Positions 1-12,309 of a stretch of DNA of 64,000 nucleotides are shown piece after piece. The stretch lies in the NCBI GenBank assembly GCA_003427395.1, contig BFEA01000011.1, positions 4,391,841 to 4,455,840 on the forward strand. The letters are read 5' to 3'. Both the position numbers and the translations under genes were made by a program. Each line of letters begins with the position of its first letter. Position 1 is the first letter of the stretch. Under the pieces are notes generated by a model, which worked only from the letters and a program-made list of their open reading frames with translations, had not been told where the DNA came from and did no database searches. Source of the DNA: Chara braunii. Taxonomy: Eukaryota; Streptophyta; Charophyceae; Charales; Characeae.

Positions 1-82
<82 letters not shown>
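1..82. repeat. (CT)n microsatellite at window edge
   Basis: An uninterrupted CT dinucleotide run begins at the first base, so its true length is unknown. Similar runs occur near 17.1, 27.9 and 35.2 kb. Confidence 0.97.
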
Positions 83-86
<4 letters not shown>

Positions 87-104
87 GGACTCAATCAAGC
101 ATAT

Positions 105-1330
105 GTGGTGAAGACATATGGCCGAAGGCAGTCAAAACTTCCTGGAGCAATTAGCCAGTCCTAGGAATGAGCAGAGTTCTGTGAGGTTCTCGGGCACCAG
201 CCAGTCTCTAATTGCTTCAATCTTGCTATCATCAGGTGCTCGGGCACCAGCCAGTCTCTAATTGCTGCAATCTTGCTATCATCAGGGTATACAGCATCTC
301 CATCTATGACACGGCTGAGATACAACACACGTTACTTCTCCCACTCATACTTCTTGGGATTTAACTTAAACTTATTCTCTCTTAGCTTTGCCAGGACTTT
401 GCGTAGATGCTCTTCATGCTGTAGAAAGCTTCTCCCAGAATGATCTCTTCATTAGAGAGAACACATTATCTACCTTCACCACTGGCCGTAAGAAACAGCA
501 ATCCGTCAGCTATCTTCTCTTCTCCCAGAATGATCTCTCTTCATTAGAGGGAATACATAGTCTATCTTCACGACTGGCCATGAGAAACAGCAATCCGTCA
601 GCTATCTTGTCTTCATTAGAGGGAACTCATAGTCTATCTTCACCACTGGCCATGAGAAACAGCAATCTGCCAGCTATCTTCAGCACTGGCCCTGAGAAAC
701 ACAAGGCATCGGCGACAACATTGTATTTCCCCTTCACCGGTTTCAGCCCAAAGTCAAACTGACCCATGGCCGTAAGCCCATCTTCTTCCTAGTAGATGAT
801 GTCGTCATGTCTGAGGGCTTCATAGAGGGCATAGAACTCTCATTCACTCATGTACAGAGTCTGCTATTTTTGCTGACGGCAGTCTTTTAAACATGTACTC
901 TCCCCGTCTATAGCCCTTGCCGCCATCCTGCTGTAATGCAGCTCCTATCCCGTACTGGCGATTGTCCGTGCTCACCACAAGTGGCAAGGAAGGATCTGCA
1001 ATCTTCAGTACCAGGTATTCTACCAACGCTTTCTTCAAAGCCAAATAGCTTCCCCCTCCTTAAGTTCGGAACTGGTGCCGCTATACTGGAAAAGTCCCAA
1101 ATGAACTTTCTGCAGTATTCGCCATTCCTAGGAATGAGGCCACTTATCTAAGGTTCTTGGGTACAGTCTCTAATTGCTGCAATCTTACTATCATCAGGCT
1201 GTACACCATCTCCATCTATAACATGGACAAGATACAACACATGCTGCTTTGCTCACTCGCACTTCTTGGGTTTACCTTTAAGGCTTGAACTATTACTTCC
1301 TCAGCTTTTCTAGGACTTTGCGTAAATGTT
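105..1330 (-). pseudogene. Shuffled Ty3/gypsy pol relic (RT tail, RNase H, linker)
   Basis: On the minus strand this stretch carries pieces of a gypsy polyprotein. Near 1150-1330 is the end of the RT domain (DDSKIAAIRDW-like). At 844-1044 is an RNase H start (VVSTDNRQYGIGAALQQD, then EYMFKRLPS). Near 700-760 is an RNase H end resembling VKGKYNVVADAL. The linker before integrase (ADGLLFL...) is present three times in degenerate form at about 400-690, and the RT tail recurs twice more at about 180-340. Stops and frameshifts are throughout. The order is not that of an intact element, so segments were duplicated after or during decay. It is related to, but distinct from, the chromovirus at 18-26 kb. 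Confidence 0.75.
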
Positions 1331-1339
1331 CTTCGCTCA

Positions 1340-2290
1340 TCTGGAGAAAGGTGGAGCTGGAGGGTGATGGTGAAGACCTCCATGGCTGTTGAGTAGTAGG
1401 GAAGGGGTAGTAGGCCTAAAAGCTATGGGGGTGCGCGTGATGGAAACAGCCAGGCTATGGAGGATCAATAGACGTACGAGGACGGAGGAGTTAGGAAGCG
1501 GGAATGTGACTCGCGTTCGGCTAAGATGGACCTTCATCTCCACTTCCTTGATGAACGCTGCTTGTGAAGGCCCATGCGAGGGTACCGGTTGAGCAGGAAC
1601 TTCATCCGAGAGTGTGGCTGTAGCGGGATTAGACCGGAGAGGCATATAGTAGTGTTTGCATTGTCGTTTGAACATCTGTGTTGCACATGGATGGTTCGCC
1701 ATAGCTAGGGATGCAACCACGTGAAGAAGAGTGAGGTTGTGGCTAACAGGAGAGAGCTTTATGTGCTGGCAGTAAAGGGGAGGTGATCGGACATTGATTC
1801 TCGCTCCCTTATTGTTGTTTATTAAGATACCGGCGGAGGTCATGAGGGAGAGATGCTGGGGGAGAGAAGGGGGATAGATAACATTGGTTCAAATGTTTGT
1901 TCGTCTTCTTTTTCTTCTTCTTCTTCTATTCTTCATTCTTATTCCTCCCTTGTCTCAACTCTTCAATCTCTTTCATTTGAGTTGCAATGGAATGACATTG
2001 TCTTGCATTGAGTACTGACCAGGATCATAGGCATCAAGCACCATTCATCTGGGATCATTAGGCATCAAGCACCATTGTCTAAGACAATGTCCCAGAGACT
2101 TATTTATTTAAGCCGGCAGTTCATCCGAGCCTTTTTTCGCCGAGGTGGATTACCCCTGCTCGCCACGCTCTGCCGAAACACGAGAGCAGCGTTTTCTTTT
2201 TCCTTACACTAGTGCTGCCAGCCATTTTGGTCTAGACGAACTTCTCGGAATGACTCATTTTTTATTCTCAAGTTTGCCTAGGCGGTGTAC
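1340..2290. other. No supported gene
   Basis: This is unique-looking sequence with a TTC-rich patch near 1900-1930 and a short duplicated phrase (GGCATCAAGCACCATT) near 2030-2075. A 168-codon minus frame at 1337-1843 has no recognisable motif and is probably chance. The missing 3' exons of argC were looked for here by eye and not found. Confidence 0.5.
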
Positions 2291-2699
2291 TTGTGCGGTT
2301 TAATATGTCCAATACTTCATGTGCTGCACCACTTTTTGGCACACTGGACAGCCCACAATGGAGACGTGTGCCCCATGCATGTTCAGGTTTCATTCTTGTC
2401 TGGTTTCCGTTCGAGTTGCAGTTTGGTACTGGCTCCATTTCGGGTCCTTCTCAGTTCCAGTTTGTCCATGGTATGGTTCCTCCTTGCCACCGGTTTGATC
2501 GTAAGAGGTTTCAGATTGAGCTCAGCTCAGTTTACCGAACTTGATTGCAGTTGAGCTCGGTTCCAGTTGAGTTACAGTTTTACAGATGGATCTCAATTTC
2601 ATCATACGAGGTTTCAGTTTTGATCATAAGAGGTTTGAATTCAGTTCACTCAACTTTGCTGAACTTTTATCATACGAGGTTGCAGATGGAGCCCCGTTC

Positions 2700-3030
2700 C
2701 AGTTGAGTTAAAAGTTCCAGTTGGGTCTCAATTCGGCTGAAGTTCGGGTCCTTCTTGCTTTCAGTGTGGTGCCAGTTTTGTTTTCCAGCCCGTTGTCAAT
2801 TGATGTCCAGCTCCAGATGGGTTCCAATTTGGTTCCAGTTCGGTTCCTGTGTGGTTCCAATTTGGTTCCAATTTGGTTCCCAATTTGGTTCCAATTTGGT
2901 TCCAATTTGGTTCCAATTTGGCTCCTGTGTGGTCCCAGTTCAGTTCCTACTTGGCGCCAGCTTGTTTCCCAGCCCGTTTCCAGTTGATGCCCACTTCCAG
3001 CTGAGGTCCACTTTTGTCCCGATTTGGTTC
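2700..3030. repeat. GGTTCCAATTTG minisatellite
   Basis: A degenerate tandem array of a roughly 12-bp unit, GGTTCCAATTTG with variants such as GGTTCCTGTGTG. It is densest at 2815-2945 and continues as scattered copies. Related phrases containing CATACGAGGTTTCAG recur upstream at 2590-2690. Reading frames through it on both strands are by-products of the repeat. Confidence 0.8.
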
Positions 3031-3159
3031 CTGTGTGGTGCCAGTTTGCCGATCCAGCCTGGTACAGGGTTATTTCGGTGTTCACTGTTCAGGTCGGGTT
3101 GTCAGGGAGCATGGAGGTAACTGCATGATGCAACAAGGTTTCCATTGCAGATTGGTAAG

Positions 3160-3395
3160 CATACTTGCAAGCGGACGCCATCCGGGCGGTTCCACACGTG
3201 CGGCAGACCGCTGGACCGGACCCGCGCGGCGCACGAATGTCCGCCCGATTACCAGTTACACCCCACACCCCCCCCCCAAAAAAAAAATGGCCCTGTCCGG
3301 TCCGGTCCGGGTCCGTCTGGTCCGGGGGGAGGGTGCCGCACGTGGCAAAGCAGACCGGACCGGACGCTCGTCCGGTCCGTCTGCTTGCAAGTATG
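3160..3395. mobile_element. hAT-type MITE, 236 bp, with perfect TSD
   Basis: Perfect 13-bp terminal inverted repeats (CATACTTGCAAGC at 3160-3172, its complement at 3383-3395) are flanked by an identical 8-bp duplication, TTGGTAAG, at 3152-3159 and 3396-3403. Eight-base target duplications and TIRs starting with CA are typical of hAT elements. The interior is GC-rich with many GGTCCGG/CCGGACC subterminal motifs and has no coding capacity, so it is non-autonomous. It sits in argC intron 9, 67 bp downstream of the exon 9 donor. The intact TIRs and duplication suggest a fairly recent insertion. Confidence 0.88.
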
Positions 3396-3462
3396 TTGGT
3401 AAGTGATGCATACCCTAGATGCAAATAGCAGCTGTGGGTCAAAACTGGGAAAGAAGGCCTAC

Positions 3463-3543
3463 CATGTCGATGATTTGTTATTCCGTAGGCATACATGCCC
3501 TCTGCAACCTCTGAGTAAAGGTTTGATTCCTTCGCCGAGCGTC
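3463..3543 (-). CDS. argC: argC exon 9 (81 bp), last exon seen
   Basis: Acceptor ATGCAG, donor CATG|GTAGGC. It completes the split Gly codon and encodes RSAKESNLYSEVAEG then YAYGITNHRH, matching plant RGAKEANLYSEIAEG...SYGVTRHRH. It contains the conserved active-site His. It ends in phase 1, expecting a Val-Pro-Glu continuation that was not found at 1-3462. Confidence 0.92.
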
Positions 3544-6500
3544 CTGCATCATGATCGGTTGGTCAACACAACAACAACAACAAAAACAAAAAAGCACAAA
3601 GGAAAAGCATTGAGGCAACAGCATTCACATGAACAAGCATCCAACCCCATTATGTAGACAAACAAACAAGATATGGAAACTAGACCTGCCTTGCAAGGGA
3701 CTACACAAAGGCATGGGCAGCAACACGAAGAGGCGCACAGTGGACCTGCTCTGCATTGGAGTGTTTGAATTGGAGATGTAGTGCTGTATATACTTTTTAA
3801 AAGTTTCACAAGCAAGCAAGGCACATGAAAAGGACCACCTGGAGTTCACCTACTTCCACGGTGACCAACCGATGGTGCGCTCCATCTTTCGCCCTGATTG
3901 TCGCAGTCTCTAGATTCCTGCAACTGTGCACACTGACCTCTGTAGGCTATGTACTATGCACGGCACGAGAGCAGAACTTTTCCTGCTTTCCTTTCCTTTC
4001 TTTCTCCTTGTTGGCTGTTGTGAAAGTAAATAAAAACATGATAACATACATGATACCACAACAAAAGAACATCAGGCAAGTGTACCCTCGCAACCCGTCC
4101 CGGAAATAAAGCCCAGCATGGTACTCAAGGTTGTAAGGCCTGTGCCCAACTTGCCCTCCACAAACATTAGCCGATCCCCACTTTCCACACACAAACCCCT
4201 CCCCCCCAATCTGCTAGCCACAGTTGAAGCTTCTCTATCGCTACCTCAAACCGCCAGTACACGGGCCCAGCCTTGCAGAAAGTTTTTGTCGCCACAAGCA
4301 AAACTCGGAGGGGGCACGCGGCGTGGGGCGCCGTTGGGAAAAAAAATCGGCAACCTCCGAAGTGGTGCGGGTTTCATTCTGACACCTGCGGGCCGGCGTG
4401 TGGTGTACTCGTGCTTCAATCCTGAATAAGTGCATGCAAGCAAGATAGCTGTAAAGTACCTTATTTAGGAGTCTTTATATTTCTGAAAAAGCAAGAAACT
4501 ACAAAAAAGTTGAAAAACTTGAAAAAAGGTATTTTACTATTTCACAATGGGCTCCTCCTGTATCTGGAATTGCCAGACTCAGACACCGCTGGGAAACTAA
4601 CATCTTTACATTTGAGCATCCATATACAAAACCATATTCAGTATTGCTCGAAACCTCGAACTATACTCACACACAAGCATGGAAGTGCAGTCTGAACTGC
4701 AAGCAAAGTATGGCACCTTTCTGGAACAAGGAGGCACCCATGCTTTTATGAAGTTTTATGAAGTTTTATCATTTTATGATTTATATCAGCATTCCTTAAA
4801 TTGCACCATGTCTCAGAAAATGCCCCTCCATCCCCAAAGCAAGTACCTGAGTCTGCAAGTTATCGGTTTAAAAGTTTAGGAGCTGTCGTCGTTGTTGCCA
4901 CCATAGTCAACCCACCCCATTCCCCTCTCACGGCACAGCATTGAAAAGCCTGCCATTTGACCTCCCTGGCCACGCTCCGTCTCCTTAGATCCCCATGTCT
5001 CCCCAACCCCACTGCCCCACCCTGTGTGAGGTCTTTACGATATCCTCCGAACCAGGCGTACCTCTGCCTTCACGCCCATGGTCGTCTCGTATCCCACGAG
5101 CCTCCCCAACCCGTTGACACCCCTTTCCACTCTCAAGTCCCACGAACAAGACAAGCAGACCCTCAAAACAAGAAAAACCACAGGTATTGAAAAAAGAACG
5201 GTGTTGGTTAGGCACAGCCGCTGGACACCCGTCCTCCGTCCTACTGCACTGAGAATATTTCTCACCCCCTCCCCTACGCCTCTATGGCCTTGGACTTGCC
5301 CTACAACTTAGAGATTGACCTGGGTCCTGGGCCTTTTTGAACGGGGATTTTCTGACCCTGTTTTCCAGAAACCAAGGTATGTAGAACACCATGGAACACT
5401 GTTTTTCTTGAACATGCAATAACCAACCATCTCAACATTCTCAGCCTTCCATAATCACAGCAATTCATCATTCTGAGGCAACTTCCTCAAGATCATGCAA
5501 CCATGCACATTGTTAGCTTGTCATGGGTTCTGTTCGCGTGTTCTACTCTGCTACTCCCGATGGCAATTGTCTGGATTTGGGCAAACACAAATGCCAAACT
5601 GGGCCCTCATTACCACAGCTGCTTTTTTGACATAGCCATATCTTAACAGCAATGGGGTAGACCAAGATGTGCTAAGGAACTGATCCGCCACTGATGGCCA
5701 ATGTCCCTCCGCCTCCCCCCCCCTTACAAGCGTGCTGGGTTAGCTAGCTTCCGACAAAGGCCAAAGCCCTCAAATCCACATTGGCATCGCATGCTCTCCT
5801 TACCACAGCGTCACCCTTCACGTACCCATCTCTTTCAACAGCACGCCCGTCAATTCCGCACTTAGCTCTGTCACATTTGACCAACTTTTGACCTGGAGTT
5901 GAACCTTGCCTGCTGTGTCAGCTCCGCAGCTTAGACCAAGGTTTGACCAAAGTTTGACCAAGAACTGACAACTGCTGCACCAGCAAGAGAACTTAGCGAT
6001 CTGTTCAGCACTCTGACACTTTAGACCAATGTTCCACACAGGTTTGACCAGAAATCGCCCTTGACTGCTCAGTCAGCGACAAAGTCGGCATCCACATCGC
6101 CAGCAGAGCTCCTTCGATTTGCATAGTCAGACCTTCTAGCAGCAAAGGGATCCATTCAGAACTTCCTGTGGACGTCACTTAGACCAAGATTTCACAAAGG
6201 TTTGACCAGGAATTTGAATTTGACAACTGGACCAGGAATTTGAATTTGACGACTGGACCAGGAATTTGAATTTGACGACTGGAAAGGCGACTGATAACCC
6301 TCCACCCCTGCCTTAGCAAAGGAAGCCACTGCTCACTTCGTTTTGCTTACCAGCGCCTGACACCCCTGATTTCGCATCAATGACAATACCCTCACTGCTG
6401 ATAAGTCCATCCTGCAATCAACACACAAGCACAATGCCCCAAAGAATGGCCACATCAGAACTCCTTGTTTGCAAGACACACAACACTACATTCATACAGA

Positions 6501-9500
6501 CTTTCTTTTAGAGGGGGACAGTCAACTCCACAAACAAAGGCTAAAAGGCGACTGGGGGAAGCACGGCACTACATTCATACATTCATACGGACTTTCCTTT
6601 AGAGGGGGACAGTCAAAATCTTGCATTCATGTAGTAAAAAAAGTTAAAAAAACAGTAACTGAGTAACAATAATAACAGGGTTCCACGGAAGCTGACGGAT
6701 GATGCCAACTACAGACCGATTCGCCGCCAACCGGTCAGCCCTACAGGTCGGCAGATTGCCAACTGGTTGGCTGCAACCCGGTGGATGAGTTTTCACAAAA
6801 AGGCGGGTCTGGAGTTTTTGCATCCGTCAATCAGAATTCAAGTTACCTTGCATTAGTGAGCGGGTGGAGGGGAAGGTGGTGCCAGTGAAAAGATAAGTTC
6901 TGCTGAAGTACAAAAAGTCTGCAAAACCGGGTCCTCCAGAGAGCCCTCTCTTGTGTACAGTAAAGAACATACTCTTTGTTGCCTATATCAGAATTTGGTT
7001 GCTGCCGTGCACACAAAACTAATGCATGACAAACCTATTTGAAGGGAGCATCTTGTCGGGAAGAGAAAGCAATCATAGACTCACCCTAAGCAATGGTGAT
7101 AGTGCCAGTTGAACAGTTGTCGGATAACAACCAGGATTCGCAACCTGCAACGAAAGAAGGTTAACGGGTCCATTAATATTCAGCATTTACATAGGTGCTA
7201 AAACTTTGAACACCCCCTTCCCTAAACAAAACAAAACAGGGGGAGGAAGTTGATTTTTCAGCATCTTCACCACTTCAAAATTTTCAGAATCTTCAGCGTT
7301 CATATGCATTCATATTATGAAAATTCTAAAAATTCTAAAAATTCTGAAGCGGTGAACATGCTAAAAATTATGAACACCCTCGCCTTAAAGAAAACAAAAC
7401 AGGGGGCGGCGGGAGAACGGGTTCAAAATTCGCGGCATCTTCACCACTTCAAAATTTTCAAAATCTTCAGCATCAATATGCATTCAAACACCCAGAGGAG
7501 GGTGTTCGAAATTTTCAGCATGTTCACCACTTCAAAGTTTTTTTGCTTTTTTTTTTTACTGATCAGATATTAAACTGATCACAACAAAATTTTCAGCATG
7601 TTCACCACTTTGAAGTTTTCAAAATCTTTAATGTCAATAATACAGTATTAATACTCGATATGCATTCACACACAGGGGGAGGCATTCATAATATTCGACG
7701 TTTTCAACACTTCAAAATTTTTAGAATGTTCAATGATTATCCACAGGGGGCGCATTCATCATTTCAACACCTTTTAAATCGTTGAAACCCGACTTCAGAA
7801 AACTTTTAAATTTTGGAATTCTTTCCACTTCAGAATTACTTTCAGCAAAGATTCAACGAGTCGTTGACCACCTGTAGTACTTGTTTACGATTTCCACAGA
7901 TGCAAGTTGCGACTCTGCCTTCGGAGAACTCAACATCTGCACCAACCATACATGGCATATCATCAACCTTCCAGAAAAGGCTAGAAGATCAGCGTTGGAA
8001 GGATTCGTCACATGTGCTTGGACTCGGACATGGACTCGAAAGGAGGACACAACACAGACTCAGAAAACACAGCAAAACAGACTCAGATTCGGAAATCTCC
8101 ATAATCAGATCAAAAGACGACATTTTCTCAGGGAAGTGCAGATTTCTCAGACAGCAATCATGAGGGTCTCAGCACCAAGTTTGACCGACAACCTCACGAC
8201 ATAACGTTGTAGACCCCTCGACGTCGAACTACTCTTCTGTAAGCACACAGGTCAGTTATATCCTCCTGTGTAAAGCCCCTCTCAGCTTAATGGCCTAACT
8301 TGCCGCCTAAGGATAAACATGAACTGAAAAAGAAAAAGAAGTGTCGTTGCGGTTTGAAACTCACCAGCCTTGCTGTTTTTATCTCGTCTCTGTAAAGCTC
8401 GGTCAACCCGTATACTGCTTCCTCCTGGTATCATTGGCATGGCGACAGCAGAAAAGGGAAGCATATATTGATTAGAGCTACGACAGCCAACACCTTTCTT
8501 GGCCCTTTGGCTAAGATCTTATCACCTTCATATCTGATCCATGACCCATCTGCAGTGTAGACACCATACGAAGAATAAGTCGTACAAGCACGAACCGAGT
8601 TTTTTTCAGTCTTCCAGCCAATACAAAATTTAGCTGAATTACCCAATCGTACACGCACTAGGATCATTGCCCCTAGCGTATGGACATCGGGTTATTAGAT
8701 TGTTCACTTGTGCTTAACATCAATAAGGACGACTGTAATGAATCCAAAATAACTCCACACTTCTTTAGCAATCATGAATAGCAAACAATACCATAAAGCT
8801 TCAGAGAGGTAAGTCTCATAAAAGTTGAAAGACAGAAAACATTCCTGTTGCATGTCCGAATCAGAGCTCTGTCATGCTAGGAAGCCAGGGCCAATCCTAT
8901 GAGGAAAGGTCTGAAAGCAAAAGAGGAGTTATAGGTTTCCAGCCTAAGTGCAGTTCATTAGGTGATTGCCAGGTGGCTGAGCGTATAGCATTATTATACA
9001 GCCAAACTTTTTGAGGCAGTTTGACATCCCAATCAACTTGATAAGGACAAATGTAATGCCGCCGCAGCTATTGTACGGGTTTGTTAATCTTCTCAGCCTG
9101 TCCCTTAGATTCAAGGTGATTCAAGGTGGTCCAGTCCACCCCACCCCGGGGCCTCAACAAGCAGGCTCTGAAGAACAGGGTCGGCAAACAGACCATGTAA
9201 GCAACTACCTCTCATCTCCTCCTCCCCTTTCCCCTGGACCCCCACCCTCTCTCCTCCAGCTGGGGAATCGGTCTTCGCCCTTCCCACCCCCACCTTTACT
9301 GACACCACCCTTACCACCTTCTGCCTATCAGACATTGTCGGTCAGCTAACTGAGGAGACGAGTCAAAGGCATCTCTTTGAGGACATCTCGGACGAGCAGG
9401 ACAGCTGAGTTTCATCACCCTCCTCGACAACAGGGGCCATAGGAGGGGAGATTGATCTACAGTAGGACAGGGAGCGGAAAGAAAGGAAGGGCAGGGAACA

Positions 9501-10331
9501 TACAGGCAGACAGTTAATCCCTCTTTGAAAAAAGAGGCAATCAATGCTGGGCTGCTCATTTCTGCTTCTAGTCGTGATCAGACAATATATGCAGTAAGGG
9601 ATGTTGGACCCAGTTTCAAGCACACACTGCTCCTCACAAATAGATTGAAGCCCCCAACAGCCAGCCTGGAATCCTCCAGGTGCTCGTGCCAACCCCAGGG
9701 TAGTAGACCGGTACCGGAAAGTTGCAAAAAAAATAGTTAAAAAAACTGACAGGAAGACAAGCACCAGACCAAAAGGAGTAGGCGTGCAACCAAGACCTGT
9801 CATTCAGGAGCTTTGTGTTCAGGAAGATACCATAGACAGGCAGCGGAAGTTAGGGGGGGGGGGGGGGGGGAATTAAGAAATCACAGGAAATAAAGACAAG
9901 AACAAAATCAAAAGCGGAAGGAGTGGAATGCAGACCTGTAATTCAGGAGCTTTGTGCTCAGCAAGATACCATTGCTTGTACTCTTCAGTGTTTCGAAGTC
10001 GGAAATCCTGCAGACGTGACATTCAGCCCCATCATTCCACAGCAAGCGATCAGTCAACGAAAAGAACAGAAAACCCAAAAAAAAAGAAGAAAAAAAAAGA
10101 AAAGGTAATAAGAACAGAGCCAAAATAGTCTGTTGACCTGCTCTCACATTCCGAATCAATAGGTCCTTATGTTGAGGACGACCACAGAGTAGCAGCTCGC
10201 TCACCACTTCTATCGCAAATGGAGCCAAGGCATTAATAAACCAGCTGAAAAAATGAGAATGCCATTCTACAAGGAAGAAACATGCAACACAAGCATAATG
10301 CTGCATCCTGTGAGTGTGTGTGTGTGTGTGT

Positions 10332-10393
<62 letters not shown>

Positions 10394-10912
10394 CACACAG
10401 ATAGATAGATAGATAGATAGAGAGAGATAGATAGAGATAGATAGATAGATAGAGAGNNNNNNNNNNNNNNNNNNNNNNNNNNNNNNNNNNNNNNNNNNNN
10501 NNNNNNNNNNNNNNNNNNNNNNNNNNNNNNNNNNNNNNNNNNNNNNNNNNNNNNNNNNNNNNNNNNNNNNNNNNNNNNNNNNNNNNNNNNNNNNNNNNNN
10601 NNNNNNNNNNNNNNNNNNNNNNNNNNNNNNNNNNNNNNNNNNNNNNNNNNNNNNNNNNNNNNNNNNNNNNNNNNNNNNNNNNNNNNNNNNNNNNNNNNNN
10701 NNNNNNNNNNNNNNNNNNNNNNNNNNNNNNNNNNNNNNNNNNNNNNNNNNNNNNNNNNNNNNNNNNNNNNNNNNNNNNNNNNNNNNNNNNNNNNNNNNNN
10801 NNNNNNNNNNNNNNNNNNNNNNNNNNNNNNNNNNNNNNNNNNNNNNNNNNNNNNNNNNNNNNNNNNNNNNNNNNNNNNNNNNNNNNNNNNNNNNNNNNNN
10901 NNNNNNNNNNNN

Positions 10913-10989
<77 letters not shown>

Positions 10990-12260
10990 ATTTTTGTGTA
11001 TGCCTCTTGCTGTTTGTCCTTTCTCTGATTTTTTCTGAGTATTTTTTGTGTGCCGAGCTGCGCACCCATAAGTAGTGCCAAACAGTCGGGCATTCCTCAT
11101 CTGGAGTGCTTAGAACACTCTTAAGGGGGGCGCTCAGTTTGGGATGTCTGTCTGCCTTACGGGTGATGATGGATGTCCGTCGGAGCGACTCCCTGGCTCA
11201 GTGGGTGGTGGGAACCAACAGTCTGCGGGGTTCATCCGTGATGTGAGTAGGTGATGTGCCACTTTGCTTTGTGTCGGATGTGTGGACTGCCTCGTCTGCG
11301 CTCCGCCGCTGCCTTGCTGCCTGTTCCGCTTGCTTTGCAGGTCGTTCTCGGCAAGCTGCTCTCTTCGCTGTGTGGTGTGGCCATGTTGTTGGTGTTGCCT
11401 TGCACTTCGCTGCTCCTCTGCCTTGCCACCTTCCGCTGGTCGTGCCTTCCGTGTTCTTTGCTTGCGCACCTTGTAGTCCAGTTGCCTTGTTGGTGTTGCC
11501 TTTTGCTTCACTGCATGGTTGCTGTGCTGCTCATCCGCTCGTGGTTGCCTTGGTGGTGTTGCCTCGTTGTGTATCCTGAGTGCCGTGTTGTTCCTTGCAA
11601 TCATTTTTGGGGTTGTGCAGCCGTGTTGCCTCTACTGCGTGAGTGCCATGTTGTTCCTTCCAGTCATTTTTGGGGTTGTGCAGCCATGTTGCCTCTACTG
11701 CATTGCTTGGTGCTCCGCAAGGTTGCTGCCCGCTGCTATGTTCCGCTTGGGGACAGTCTGCCTTCAACATTGGTCAAAGGGTTCATGACCCAAAGCATCA
11801 AATACGGAGATTCCGCAGATTGTCGAGGGTTCAGCCTCCTGATGAGTAGGTGCAACTCCAAAGAAACAATCTTTCATCATCAGTTTTATTTTTTTCAGTC
11901 TGTGTTTTTTTTGGGACTTGTACTTTTTTTTTTTTGTTTGTTTGCCTTGTTTTTGCGTTACTACTCTTGCTGCTTTGTGCTGTTCGTCTACCCACCCACC
12001 TCCCCCATGCCCTCCAGCCTATGTCCTTTTCTTCACTGTCCCACCTGCTTCGCTGCCTCGTGCCATTTGTTTGCCTTCCAGCCTTTGTTTTTTCTTTCGG
12101 ACTTCTGTATGTCAAGTGGACCTGCACTGCTTCTTTATGGATTGTCTGTTAGCTTGGCTCACTCAGATGCATGCTTTCCTCCTGGAGGGTTGCGGTGATA
12201 CGGTGCATGGTCTTATACTGTGCTGAAGATGAATTATATGTGTGTTTGCACACTCGTCAC

Positions 12261-12309
<49 letters not shown>

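Larger units (their letters stand above)
3544..6350 (-). other. argC intron 8
   Basis: About 2.8 kb without coding signal. It holds a CAA-rich stretch (3570-3600), a foldback element at about 4245-4421, a TGAAGTTTTA triplicate near 4745-4775 and the TTGACC-rich and 26-bp repeat tracts at 5870-6282. Confidence 0.7.

Noticed and set aside
1337-1843. 168-codon minus frame
   Set aside because: No recognisable motif; composition is not clearly coding and it does not match the missing argC C-terminus.
8431-8667. 78-codon minus frame with YSSYGVYTADGSW, considered as an argC SYGV segment
   Set aside because: It does not align further with ArgC. The real segments are exon 6 at 8365-8424 in another frame and exon 9 at 3463-3543.
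9908-11100. Minus frames of 277-359 codons
   Set aside because: They consist of (CA)n, (GATA)n and N translation joined to intron sequence. Only 9936-10007 is real coding (argC exon 5, in another frame).
11251-12198. 315-codon plus frame, rich in Leu and Cys
   Set aside because: Low-complexity T/C/G-rich DNA with an internal 63-bp duplication and no domain. It lies in an argC intron on the opposite strand.
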